Origin: Paramacrobiotus metropolitanus
Lineage: Eukaryota > Tardigrada > Eutardigrada > Parachela > Macrobiotidae
Assembly (NCBI RefSeq): GCF_019649055.1
Contig: NW_026570271.1
Location: 248,001-312,000, forward strand
Length of the DNA: 64,000 nucleotides
Reading direction: 5' to 3'
Part shown: one piece after another, positions 23,383-34,502 of the stretch
Layout of the letters: each line of letters starts with the position of its first letter
Position numbering within the stretch: the stretch's first letter is position 1
Translations under genes and position numbers: made by a program
The notes under the pieces: model-generated
Databases searched by the model: none
What the model was told of the DNA's origin: nothing
What the model saw: only the letters and a program-made list of their open reading frames with translations

Positions 23383-23604
23383 CCTTCTGGTGCATCACGC
23401 AATCTTGGCACATCCATTACATCGGCAAACGCATTATTCCAGGTTGAAGCGGAAGATGTTACTGATACCGAGCAGCATGGATCCGGTTCTGACGCCAATC
23501 CGATACCGCTCCATGCGTTTCCCAGCCTCGAGCAAATATCAGTGGAAAACTGCCAGCAGCTCAAGACATTAGAAAGCGAGACTTCAACAAGCGCTGAAAG
23601 TTAG
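23383..23604 (+). CDS. Probable downstream exon of the tandem partner gene
   Basis: The frame opens after TTTAACTCAG, a good acceptor, and runs PSGASRNLGTSITSANALFQ to a stop after SETSTSAES. Its decayed duplicate at about 13035-13220 preserves this frame (ANPLCQGEGEDGAHTE; FHAFLRSEQM; ESEPSTSAE) with several synonymous-looking differences, which supports coding in the past. Acidic and Ser-rich; no known domain. A donor that would join the exon ending near 23090 in phase was not found. Confidence 0.45.
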   Translation, partial: PSGASRNLGTSITSANALFQVEAEDVTDTEQHGSGSDANPIPLHAFPSLEQISVENCQQLKTLESETSTSAES

Positions 23605-24303
23605 AAGGAGGCATTTTGAAAGTGAAAAACGGAAAAGCATATAATGACGATTTTGTGGCACCGGGCAACCGGCTATGCAGGATAATATTTCTCCTTTGTC
23701 AACAACTGAATGGCAAAAACCAGAAAAGGTTGCGGCATGTTTTCGTGACAGTTCCACAGAAGACACAGCTCAAAATTAGCCGCTATCGCCGAGCTCTCAA
23801 ACTAACACTGTCATGGCAAAATTTTAGTGTCATAATTATATGCTGTTGTCTGCCTCTAAACGAAGAGGATTTGATGTTGTCGGAACTAAGGAACATCGTT
23901 TTCTTGCATCGAGGATGTGCTCCTGCGGTACACGGGATACACTTTCAAAAGTCGGCAACCTATTAAACTGGGCAGTTATACTGTTACGAGCCTGTCACGG
24001 GATATTGCACAAGGCTGCATTACGCACCCAGCCGCAGCGGGTTATTTTAGCATTGCGGTGCCTGCAGACAACTGCAGAGTGCTTGTTGCCCAAGCGATTG
24101 CTCAGTATTACTTTGCGCTAATATCCTTTAAAAGCATTTTGTACTTTCTCAGCAGCTTTGATATTATGTATCCACGATTCAATTGCAAGAAATAGTTTAT
24201 CTGTACAGCATTTCATGCATTTTCGTATTGAACAGATTAGCTTTCCATCCGTAAGTGGAAAGGTTTTCGTCGTTCACCTCGAGCAGTGACGGAGAAAAAA
24301 GAT
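23605..24303. other. No gene recognised
   Basis: Mixed-composition DNA between the HTH gene pair and the foldback element. Short overlapping frames on the plus strand have no recognisable domain. Confidence 0.4.
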
Positions 24304-24312
24304 GAGGTTTCT

Positions 24313-25368
24313 GGCAGGGGATAAAAGGTGGCAATGGCACCTGCCACTGGCAATTGCCACCGGCAGTGGTAGTTGCCACTACGCGTTCTGGCAAGCGATA
24401 TAACGTGGCAACTGCCGGAACCTTGAAATGGGATAGATGTGTCAGCCAACGATAATCTCTATATCAAATATCTAAAAAATTAAGAAAGAAGTAAGTCGCC
24501 GGGTAGTTCTAATTTATGGTACGAGTTCTGGTAGTGGTACTGGTAAGCGTAGCGGTACTAGTGGTGGTAATTTGACTGGCAGTGGTTATGGTAGTGGTAA
24601 GGTGGAAACCCAAATTTCTTGGCTGTACTGATTTTCTTATCTGTTTTTGGAATGTTTTCTTATGCATACCTTATGCTCTTACTCGCTAAGTTTTCTTATG
24701 GTTGCTTAGATTATTCTTAGATTTTCTTAGGGTTATTAGGTTAATTCGGGGAATTCTCAAGTTAGTCTAAGGTTTTCTTAGGTTTTCTTGGGTTATTGTT
24801 AGGTTCTTCTAGGGTTTTCTTTTCTGCGGGTTTCAATTTTTTTTCTTAAGTTTTGTGTTGTTTCTTAAGAAAATCTAAGAACTAACCTAAGAAAAAGCAA
24901 AATATATCCTAAGAAATCTAAGGAAAATAATAGAACTAAGAAAATTGAAAAGGCTAAGAAATTAGGAAAACTGGGACAACTGACAATGAGAAACAAATTA
25001 AGCAAAACAAGGAAATCTGAGAAAATTGTAAAGATGCAGTCCCACCACCGTAACTACTTCCATTACCATCACCACCACCATTAACACCACCAGTACCTAT
25101 GAACTACCATTACCGGTATCGGTGCCACTATCAGCACCGCTGCCACAGCAAATACTAGAACCATTAACTAGAATTTCCCGGTGACATACTCCCTTCTGAA
25201 TTTTTTTGATATTTCAGAAAGAGATTATCGTTGGATGGCACGTCCATCTCATTTCAAAATTCGGGCAGTTGCCACGTTTTATCGCTTGCCAAAACGCGTT
25301 GTGGCAACTGCCACTGCCGGTGGCAGTTGCCAGTGGCAGGTGCCGCTGCCACCTTTTTATCCCCTGCC
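24313..25368. mobile_element. Foldback element with Mutator-like 9-bp duplication
   Basis: A 1056-bp element flanked by the direct repeat GAGGTTTCT (24304-24312 and 25369-25377). Its ends, GGCAGGGGATAAAAGG and the complement of GGCAGGGGATAAAAAGG, begin inverted arms of about 180 bp at roughly 85% identity by eye. These include GGCAACTGCC and CCAACGATAATCTCT. Inside, the inversion continues: (TTTTCTTAGG)n on the left (about 24640-24850) faces (CCTAAGAAAA)n on the right (24855-25010), and GGTAGTGGT-type repeats face ACCACTACC-type. The whole element could fold into one long hairpin. Long inverted ends with a 9-bp duplication fit Mutator-like elements. It has no coding capacity, so it is non-autonomous. 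Confidence 0.85.
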
Positions 25369-25377
25369 GAGGTTTCT

Positions 25378-27120
25378 AATGCAGAACTTAATGCAAACTG
25401 AAAACTGTATTAGGTACACAATTAACATCAGCTCGCGAAAGCAACGCGTGCCTTCTACAGGTAAACAACCGCAAACACGTTTGTTGCTGGATCACGGGTC
25501 ACTTTCTAATATGAAATGGTCATTCGCGAGGTCGAGCTCTCGTCGAGCCAGAGATGCTTCAAGTGGCGCCGCTATGTTCGGACGTCTAGCAGACTCCGAT
25601 GTCTGCAAGTACAAATGTGTAATTGACAACATGATTAATGGCTGTTCCCGCCACCCTGGCACCTCATTTGACTATTCTCACCTCCTTCTTTAAATTTCTT
25701 TTACACCACCACTGGCTATTGCCACCACCTTTTTACACTTTCTTTCGGCTACTCCCACTTCCTATTTATATTATGTAAACGAATACTTTAAGTTAATAGG
25801 GAAATCGTTTTTAGAACAAATATATTCTTAAACATCTTTTTTCAGAAGCTGGAGTATACTTCCTAGTGATATTCGTAAAACATTAATGAGTCCATAAACT
25901 TTAGAAGCCAGTAAAGATAAAGCCGGTAATATTTGCCGATATTATTAAGTAAACTACTAGCAGACAAGCAAAAAAAGTTCATGGCACAATCCCGATCGGA
26001 TATCTTCTCTGATGACGAGGAACGTCTGATGCAAACAAGCAGCGATGACTCGGTTATCTATGTACATGAAGACGCCTAACTGCCGGAAGATTTCAGTACA
26101 TGACAGGAATCGGACGAAAGCTTCGAAGAGTACCAATCTGTTACCAAGTCTTTAATGTGTAAAAAATGCATTTATTAGTATAAACAACTCAGTGCAATAA
26201 ATAGGTGCGAATAGCCAAAAGAGGTGAGCAAAGGCGGTGACAATACCAACTTGCCTCAAGGAAGTGGAATACGTGATTTAAGTCTGCTCCAAAACGCATA
26301 CATTTGACAGTCTCGGCTAGTGCACCGAGAAGCACTTGCTGTTTTTTTGAGTATCACAGATCCAGTGTCGCGGACCGGATATGAGGATTGTGAGTCCATC
26401 GCCTTAGTCATGTCAAGCGGTATTGTTCGCCAAAGAAATCATAAAAGAAACTGAGATGTGGCTCGTCATGACGGCTGACCTTGGAACACTGTGGTGGTCT
26501 GTTTTTCAAATTTGCAAACAAGTATTTCAGGAGAAACAACTCAGTGCTTATTTCTCGCCTTTATACATACTGTTAATTACGTAAGACAGTCAAAGTCGTA
26601 GCACGGTTTTGCAAAACGTTGAAATTAACTCGGCTGTCTCTTAATCCACGTACATTTACAAATATCTGTATCAGGGGCTCGATTAACAGAGGAAAAAAAA
26701 CGGATAAATCAGCTATTCTAAGGGATTGTCGCGGTATATAGGACCAAATTCGTGTACATCCATGAAAAATTTCACCGTCGCGCACAAACAAATCTTTTAC
26801 ATTGCTGACTGCTTTATGATATTCTGTGAAAAAATATTTGTATAAGTAGGCGTGAAATCCGTTTGCGCGCGCAACATTCGGTTGGAAAGTTATGGGTGAA
26901 GCAAAATTCCAAAAAAAAACATGAAGCAACGAAATGCATACCTTCGTGAAAACAAACAGTGAGTGATTTCTTATTGTCAAGAGATCTAAAGATCATTCGG
27001 TCATGAACAAAAAACATCGCATACAGACTGTATTATGTCATCAGCACTAGGTTTCGCTCATAAAAATTACATTTGTAATCGCTATTTTATAGTTTTGCGT
27101 TTAGTATGAAAAGGTAATAA
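25378..27120. other. No supported gene; one possible tiny exon
   Basis: An ATG at 25981 opens MAQSRSDIFSDDEERLMQ and, after SVIYVHEDA, stops; acidic and Ser-rich, it vaguely resembles the acidic parts of the local HTH proteins but is too short to call. A minus-strand frame of 135 codons at 26573-26980 lacks an ATG and shows no recognisable domain. Confidence 0.35.
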
Positions 27121-27124
27121 TAAT

Positions 27125-27300
27125 CGAAGTGGCTATTTTGCCGCAGTGTTTGCGGCTAAATAGCCGTTCGGCTATTTTGCCGCACTAGGGTGGGCGAAAT
27201 AGTTTGTTGGCTATTTTACCGCACACTGCGTTAAAATAGCTGCTCGCTATTTTGCTGCACTATGGTTGGCAAAATAGTCAGTTGGCTATTTTGCCACACC
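27125..27300. repeat. GGCTATTTTGCCGCA repeat family, copy 2
   Basis: Six or more direct and inverted units of GGCTATTTTGCCGCA and its complement in 175 bp, alternating with ACTAGGGTGGGCGAAATAG-type units. See 17880-18000 and 33945-34115. Confidence 0.75.
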
Positions 27301-27679
27301 ATTATTGCAGCCTGTCTCATTAGTTGCCGCGCACTTTCAATTCGCTCTATACGGTAAAGTGCCGGATGTTCTGCAAAACAGCGTTACTTACTTAAAACAG
27401 AATGTTACAGAGCGTCTTACAGAGCGTTACAGAGCAACTACTCAGTAGACACTCCAACTCAAAATGTGTCACTGTTAGTCGAATTAACATTTATTTTCAA
27501 AGCAAGCATGCATCGAAGGTTTTAGACCAGTTTTCAGTACTGTAATCAGCAACACAACATAGACGTTAGCGATTGCAAACAGCTTTACTGTGAAATCAAT
27601 AAACTGAAGCAAACAGGCAGCACGAAACTGCCCATCTGGAGCGATCTGCACCGAGCCTGATTGTTGCAGCGCTGTATTT

Positions 27680-30600
27680 TAAGGCTTCATCCGAGCAAAG
27701 CCCGTAGGTTCACCTCCGACCACCAGGTTACTCCGCGTGAGGATCCCAATAACAGCCGGCATCTCAGGCTACATATCCAGTCCGGTAAGAAATCGTGATT
27801 ACTTAAAATCACTGGCTTCCTGGACCTATATGGGGTATTCTCGGTTGATCCAAGTCTAGGTCGATTCTTCCGGGGCTTTTTGGCTTGTGTCAGGTCCAAG
27901 CTCTACCTTCCGGGGTTCTTCGCTCGTACCGTACGAATACCGTTTCTATAACGGTCAGTGTGACCGAAGCATATTGGGTCAAGGTCCCGTTAACAGCTAG
28001 TATGCTACGTATGGTTAGTCTAATCCGATCCTTACGAGTCGACTATATCGTTTCTCTGTTATGAACATCCTCCTTGGTGATGGAAGATGAAAACTGTCGT
28101 TCTGCCGGGACAAATAAGGAGGTATCTCTTCCGGAGTAATCCCGGTCCGGAAAAATAATTCTCGTTCGACCATCAGTCAAGAAATGTCCAGGTAATACAT
28201 CTACCTGTATACCTCTAAGCCGGATTTGTGGTCACTGTGAGAACTAGGCAGTTTTGTTCAATTATCTCGTTCGGCGGAAACTGCGGTGACGTTTCGTAGG
28301 GTGACAGGTATAAAATCTGTATGTGCCGGGTCGTTTGGGTTAGGTAGTAGGTTGTGGTTGGATGCGATCTGCGGCGAATTAAGTTCACTACGTCCCCATC
28401 TGGGGATGCGTTAAATTGACATAACAAAAAATTCGATGAGGTTCGTCTTAGTTCTTAGTAGGCTGTCGTCATGTCTGTTTACCGGTTTGCTGTTAGCTTT
28501 GTTCTTATTGACATCGGTCACATCACGGTTCGCCTGTGGTACCCTCAGTAAGCTAGTGGTAAGCTCGGAGTCCGTATGATGTCTGGGTCTCCGACGCAGG
28601 CTTCGAAGTCCTGGGAAACCAAGAGGACGCGCTGTTATTTGACTGGGTGGCATAGTGGTGTCAAACTAATCTACTGGCGATGGTGTCCTCCGCTTCCGGG
28701 GTCCCGACGGCTCGAAAATCCGGAATGTTTGCGGATTTTTTGCCGTCGGCGGCCTATGCCGTCGATTTCGGCTTCGCGCCGACTGTGAGGTTCCAAACCG
28801 GGTTGTTTTGATCGCTGTTGAGTCACTCTTCCCTGATAATCTAGTTATCGAGATTACCCTGTTTAACCGGTAATCTCGTGGTTCTTGTCGGGAAAACCGC
28901 GATTTTGACAGGGTTTTGGTGGGGTGCTGTCCAGGTTTTAGATACACCGATAATGAATTCGGGAACGGCACAGCCGGGAACGGCACAGCCGGGAACGGCA
29001 CAGCCGGAACGGCACAGCCGGGAACGGCACAGCCGGGAACGGCACAGCCGGGAACGGCACAGCCGGGAACGGCACAGCCGGGAACGGCACAGCCGGGAAC
29101 GGCACAGCCGGGAACGGCACAGCCGGGAACGGCACAGCCGGAACGGCATACGGGAACGGCACAGCCGGGAACGGCACAGCCGGAACGGCACAGCCGGGAA
29201 CGGCACAGCCGGGAACGGCACAGCCGAACGGCACAGCCGGGAACGGCATACGGGAACGGCACAGCCGGAACGGCACAGCCGGGAACGGCATGCCGGGAAC
29301 GGCACAGCCGGGAACGGCACAGCCGGAACGGCACAGCCGGGAACGGCACAGCCGGGAACGGCTGAACGGCATAGCCGGGAACGGCACAGCCGGGAACGGC
29401 ACAGCCGGGAACGGCACAGCCGGGAACGGCACAGCCGGGAACGGCACAGCCGGGAACGGCACAGCCGGGAACGGCACAGCCGGGAACGGCACAGCCGGGA
29501 ACGGCACAGCCGGGAACGGCATTACGGGAACGGCACAGCCGGGAACGGCACAGCCGGGAACGGCATAGCCGGAACGGCATAGCCGGGAACGGCACAGCCG
29601 GGAACGGCACAGCCGGGAACGGCACAGCCGGGAACGGCACAGCCGGGAACGGCATAGCCGGGAACGGCACAGCCGGGAACGGCACAGCCGGGAACGGCAC
29701 AGCCGGGAACGGCACAGCCGGGAACGGCACAGCCGGGAACGGCACAGCCGGGAACGGCACAGCCGGGAACGGCAGCCGGGAACGGCATAGCCGGAACGGC
29801 ACAGCCGAACGGCACAGCGGGAACGGCACAGCCGAAGCACGACACGCCGACGATCTTCCTGCAGTATCCGAGCGGTTCCATTTTAAGTTGTTCTTCTCAC
29901 CAAACTTCTTTCTTTGGGCTGAGCGAGGTCAAGGCTCCAGTATCCAGCGTCGCCACTGTCGGTGTCGTTCCGATCACAATTTCGTGTGTCCAAGCGGGCA
30001 CTCTAACCGGTCGACGCTGCTCGATCGGGCTGATATAGACACCGAACGCATAAGCGTGTTCAACAGTAACAACGACACATTGGCCGGGATCGTCACACGC
30101 TAGCGGTGATCCATTGAACCTGCCGATCCGGCTGGCGTTGCCGCTATTCGATTAATGCGAGTTTCTTCTATCGGTCACATGGTCATCGTCAATATCGATC
30201 GCGGGTCTCGCCATTGATCCTCCTCCGCCGCTTTGCAAGCTCGGACACAAACCAACAACTGGTCTGCAGCGTCCAAATTAAAACGGTCGGGAATCTCAGT
30301 TCGGTCGGATAAGTATGCTGCTCACCCGTGCTATCCAATGCGACCTTTGCAGCAGTCGATGCTGGTCGTTCGAGGCGAGTTGGGCCCATTACGGCTTGCG
30401 CCGTACACCAAACGTACCGGCGGTTGGTTCCGATGGAATTAAGTCACTCGTCACCACGGCAATTCGGGTCGGTTTACCGCGAGGTCAGTTTCTCCATCCC
30501 GGCAGGCTGGTAAACTTGCCCAGTATACGGGAGCGCTTGATTTTCCAGGCTGCAGTATCGGCTGCTGCTGCTGTTAATAAACAAGGGCACCCGCGTCCCG

Positions 30601-33600
30601 GCTGCACTAATCGCGGCGGATACTGAGCCAAAGACGGCAGTAGCTAGCGCATTTGCGGCATTCTCTGATTGTCTTGCCAGGATCCCCAAAGCAACCACCA
30701 CGGCTATTCCAGTTGCCGCCCAGGGCGGCTTCCGTTCATGGCGCACTCTGCCTCCGGCTGCCCTGGAAATTAAGAACCCCGTTGCCAGTTGTCTGGCCAC
30801 CCGATATCCTATGTTCCAGGTGGAAGCGCCTAGCCGGGACGGTTAGGATTCGCCGCCTTGACGGGTAATCCGGCGTTCTAGCGACGGTGCCAGTCCTGGT
30901 GCCAGCGTTGGCACGGGTTCTGGTTCCAGTCGCCGGCCGCGAATCCACACATTGCCGTAGCATGGTTCCCGGCATCTAGCAGCAGCAGGTGATCGCTCAA
31001 GTTTGCGTTCGCCTTTCATGTTTCGTTCCATGCTCATTGTACCCGTTCCGTCCCCCAGCGTTATCTCCGTCCCCCAGCGTCGTGCCGGGCCAGGCCGATT
31101 CGTGCCCACTGAATTTTCGAAGTTCTGGCCGGCTTTATTCCATTCCCCTTGGTGGGTTAAGTTCTGGCCGAGCTAACCACCGCCAAAACTGCCGCGGCCC
31201 CACCTCGCTGGTGGTTGAATTTCCTCCCATATCCGGCCTTCAGCCGCAGTTCCCGCCGTTTCCTCCAGTGTTCTATCATGCCTCCTGTCCGCGGCGGGCT
31301 CAGTTGTGGCTGTCCATATTGTGTCGGGGATGCAAACGCAGGGCCGAATGGTGTCAAGTTTACGGAAAATGCGTGTCCGGGCGACTGAACCCTCATGTCG
31401 CCTGCACAGGCCAGCACAAACACCGTCCATCCGGTCGCCAAATCGAGCCGTAAACTTAGCAACTCAGAGTTCAATTTAAATTCAGCAATTGAACGGCCAA
31501 CCATCCTTCGGTTCTTGTGCCGCCGGTACCTAGTACTAGTCCACCACATGTCCGGCTGGAGCCCAGCTCACGTGCGACCATGAATTCAGCGATTATTGCG
31601 CTACTGACTAATCCGTGTCTTTGTGAGGTGGCAAAGCTGGTATACCCATCCGTCCTGTTTTCGCATAAAGCCGTCAAACTTGACGTAAGGTCCGTCATCC
31701 GCGGCCGATATCAGCGAACGCCCGAGGTAATTCGATTTGCTAATGCTGCGTCGACTCTGATCAACATCGCCCCATCCCCTTGGTTTCTCTTTCCGGTCGT
31801 GTCGTTGGTCTCGGTCGGCATCGACATGGTTATCTCGTCGACCACGGCGCTTTGCGTCCCGGCAATTCTCGCCGGGACAGCTTTCCGGCATGATGCAATA
31901 CTGGGGGATGAAATATGGACAGCCGGTAAGCCGGATGTATCAGCAGGCCGTATTGCACATGGGCTTAGTGCAGCATGGACAGCAACCCATCTAAGTCGGG
32001 GCGCAGCCTCGCCCGGCACATTCGCCAGTTGTAGGAGCACAACGGCCAGCCGTGGTCACACGACTACCGGAGGATGAACCCTGCCGACCAGAACGGACGG
32101 TGCGGCAGCCCACGCTGGCGCTAACACGACTTCGAACCCAAGACTGACGTCAGCAAACCCCGTCGGAAACGACAGCCAAACCACGGCGGCCACAACTGCG
32201 ACGACCGGCATAAAGGATAATCCTTGCCGCTGACCTTAACTGGTCCGGCTTTGGCGAGACGCTAAAAATACGGCGCCGGAATAATGGACGCAAGAAAAAT
32301 CGCGGTATTGAAGCGACCGACTGGGTTTGACAGTGAATCTCCGGAAAATCCGGGATGCGCCGTGACGGGCTGATATCGAAAGCTCATCCTGTAGGATGTG
32401 CCACAATCGTCCACCTCATCGATCAGGTTCCTCGTGTCAGGTTGTTCCTTCCGCCGGTTAGATCCATCGCTCAGGATATGTTCGTGCGGCTGCGGCGTTC
32501 GATCTTGAAGCCTCCTATGTGTTCCAGTCTGTTTTGACTGTCCGTCCGGCTTCGGCAGGTTCGTCCGCCTAGCCGCATCGGTAGTCCGGGATGCTGTGTC
32601 GTTCAATCCCACCGAACCAAGGAACCGCGGCGCCGGGCTGTCGTCCGATTCGTCTCCAAGCCGGCTAAGCGTTCCTCAAGCTGTTCCGTCAGGTGTATCG
32701 TTGTTCCCAGTTCCTGTTCCAGGTTGACGTATTTCAAAAATATATCCGTCTGCTCCTTCGGTGCTTGGACGGTTCACGCGATGAACTCAGAGTTTTTTTG
32801 AGCTTTTCCTTGTACGCGTTAATTTTTTTTTTGCCGTCCGAAGCTGTCGATTGTAGCATCGCTAACGCTTCGGTTCTTTTGCTGCACTTCTGTCTTAGAT
32901 AAACGCTCTCGATCGCGAAAGTACCCACCCGTTTTTGGAGTCAGTCGGTGACTTCTGCCATGTCCGCGTTCTCCGCTTTCAAGGTAGTGATAGTCGCATC
33001 CTTTTCCGCCAAGGTTGCCTTTTTCCGGTCGATTTTGTCTCCGGCATGCTAACTGGGCTTCCACATGAGCTGATTGTCCGTTTATCGTGCCATCGGTGAC
33101 CTGGTCCGGCGGCCCGCTAAGTTTCTGGAACTGTTGTCCTTTCGGCGTCCGAAATACCGGTTCGTTCGGGTCGAATTCTGTCCGTCTTCGGTGTCGATTC
33201 CCGGCTGTCGTCTATTAGAGACACTGGAACAATTCCGGCTCGAACAATGTCGACCGGCGACGGTATGGTCGAATCGCTGGTCAAGCGGTCGACTCAGCTC
33301 TCGGTTGAACTCTGCCGAGTGAACGTTGGTGTAAGCTAGTCCGCTCCATCCGCTGGGTAATCTGGCTGCCGTGCCGGGTTACGATCCACCCACAGCTGTT
33401 TCCCGCTATTCTGTTCTCCGGATTGTGCGGCTCGGCTTGGTCCACAGTGTCCACGGGGACGCCGGGTTGCCGAGCGGGCGTGTGTGATGCTTGCCCTTCT
33501 TCAGCCTGCTGTCCATGCGTGCCCGGAGGGTGTTCCGTCCGTTTTGTTAAGTGCGATCCAACTACAGTGGTGCCGCGCCAAGTTCGAACAGTTGCGCCAA
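27680..33600 (-). mobile_element. GC-rich block holding a retroelement fossil
   Basis: The base composition is clearly GC-richer than on either side. On the minus strand near 29930-29990 the sequence reads IVIGTTPTVATLDTGALTSL, which carries the Asp-Thr-Gly motif of a retropepsin, and near 32740-33030 there is a coiled-coil-like stretch (TLKAENADMAEV). This suggests an old retrotransposon with gag and protease parts, heavily decayed. I could not identify terminal repeats, so the limits are approximate and family assignment is open. A minisatellite occupies 28961-29834 within it. Confidence 0.4.
28961..29834. repeat. 15-bp minisatellite GGGAACGGCACAGCC, about 58 units
   Basis: Near-perfect head-to-tail units of 15 bp over 874 bp, with occasional 14-bp units (one G lost) and variants carrying CATAGCC, CATACGG or CATGCCG. 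As 15 is a multiple of 3 and the unit has no stop in any frame, all six frames stay open. The long frames on both strands (NGTAG, GTAQP, AVPFP, RLCRS repeats) are therefore products of the repeat and not evidence for genes. Confidence 0.95.
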
Positions 33601-33944
33601 TTAAATTTAAAACATTTCTGTACTGTTTTACTTTTTATTTTGCGCTTTTCTGGTGTAGCATTTCATTGTGGATCTGAATATGCAAAAATTTGAAATGTTG
33701 TTGATGGAATAATAAGCAGCCAACAAGGATAAACAAGGCTTATAACTGACCTTCTAGAAATTTCCAAGTGACATTTTTTTCATGGACATTTTATATACTG
33801 TTGACTGAGTGTTGAGTGGTCTTTAAGGTATGTGGTATGGGTCAGCAAAAGCTTTTTCGTGGTTGGTGCTCGCGGTGACCCGGAGAGAAAGGTGCACCTC
33901 CCATAGGCTTGTACGCTTATCCCTTATTATAATTATCCTCCTCC

Positions 33945-34115
33945 GTCCATAGCGGCAAAATAGCTAACGAACTGTTTTAGCGCAGTGCGGTAATAATAAC
34001 AAGCTATTTCGCCCACCATAGTGCGGCAAATAGCCAACTGGCTATTCCGGCGCAGTGTGCGGCAATAGCCTGAGGGCTATTCAGACCCCTATTGTTATAC
34101 TCGCGCAAAATAGCC
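33945..34115. repeat. GGCTATTTTGCCGCA repeat family, copy 3
   Basis: Degenerate units of GCGGCAAAATAGC and its complement, including GCGGCAAATAGCCAACTGGC that can form a hairpin. It lies at the right edge of the GC-rich block. Confidence 0.65.
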
Positions 34116-34502
34116 ATAGCCAATAATAATCCTTCACGGACTTATTCCATGCAATTTGCGCGGGTCTGCTAGTAACACTGTACTACACCCCGCACTTGTC
34201 CAGACTTTGTAATGGTTTGAGCCTACTGCACTGTAAGTTGAGTGAGCTAAAGATGCTCACGTTCAGTCAGCTGCCTGCTCTCTGCACGCAGCTGCAGGCC
34301 GTGTATGTGAATTGTGAATGGGCTCATACAACGTACGTGGGCCTGCACTGCAAAATAAATGGACAAGTGCAGGGTAGCAGTACAGTATATAATACAGTAC
34401 TACCATTACAAAACCCAAATTCTAGAATCTTTAAATATAGAGACCATTCTAGATTTGCGCACACCATACCAGATTCAAACACATAAATGTTTGAAAAGTC
34501 TC

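Noticed and set aside
26573-26980. 135-codon minus-strand frame with hydrophobic stretches
   Set aside because: No ATG, no domain I recognise, no paralogue here; could be chance in AT-rich DNA.
28666-29881. Long open frames of 150-390 codons on both strands
   Set aside because: They are produced by the stop-free 15-bp minisatellite; the peptides are pure repeats in every frame.
30653-32612. Many 60-190 codon frames in the GC-rich block
   Set aside because: High GC lowers stop frequency; the frames overlap on both strands and none shows a complete domain.
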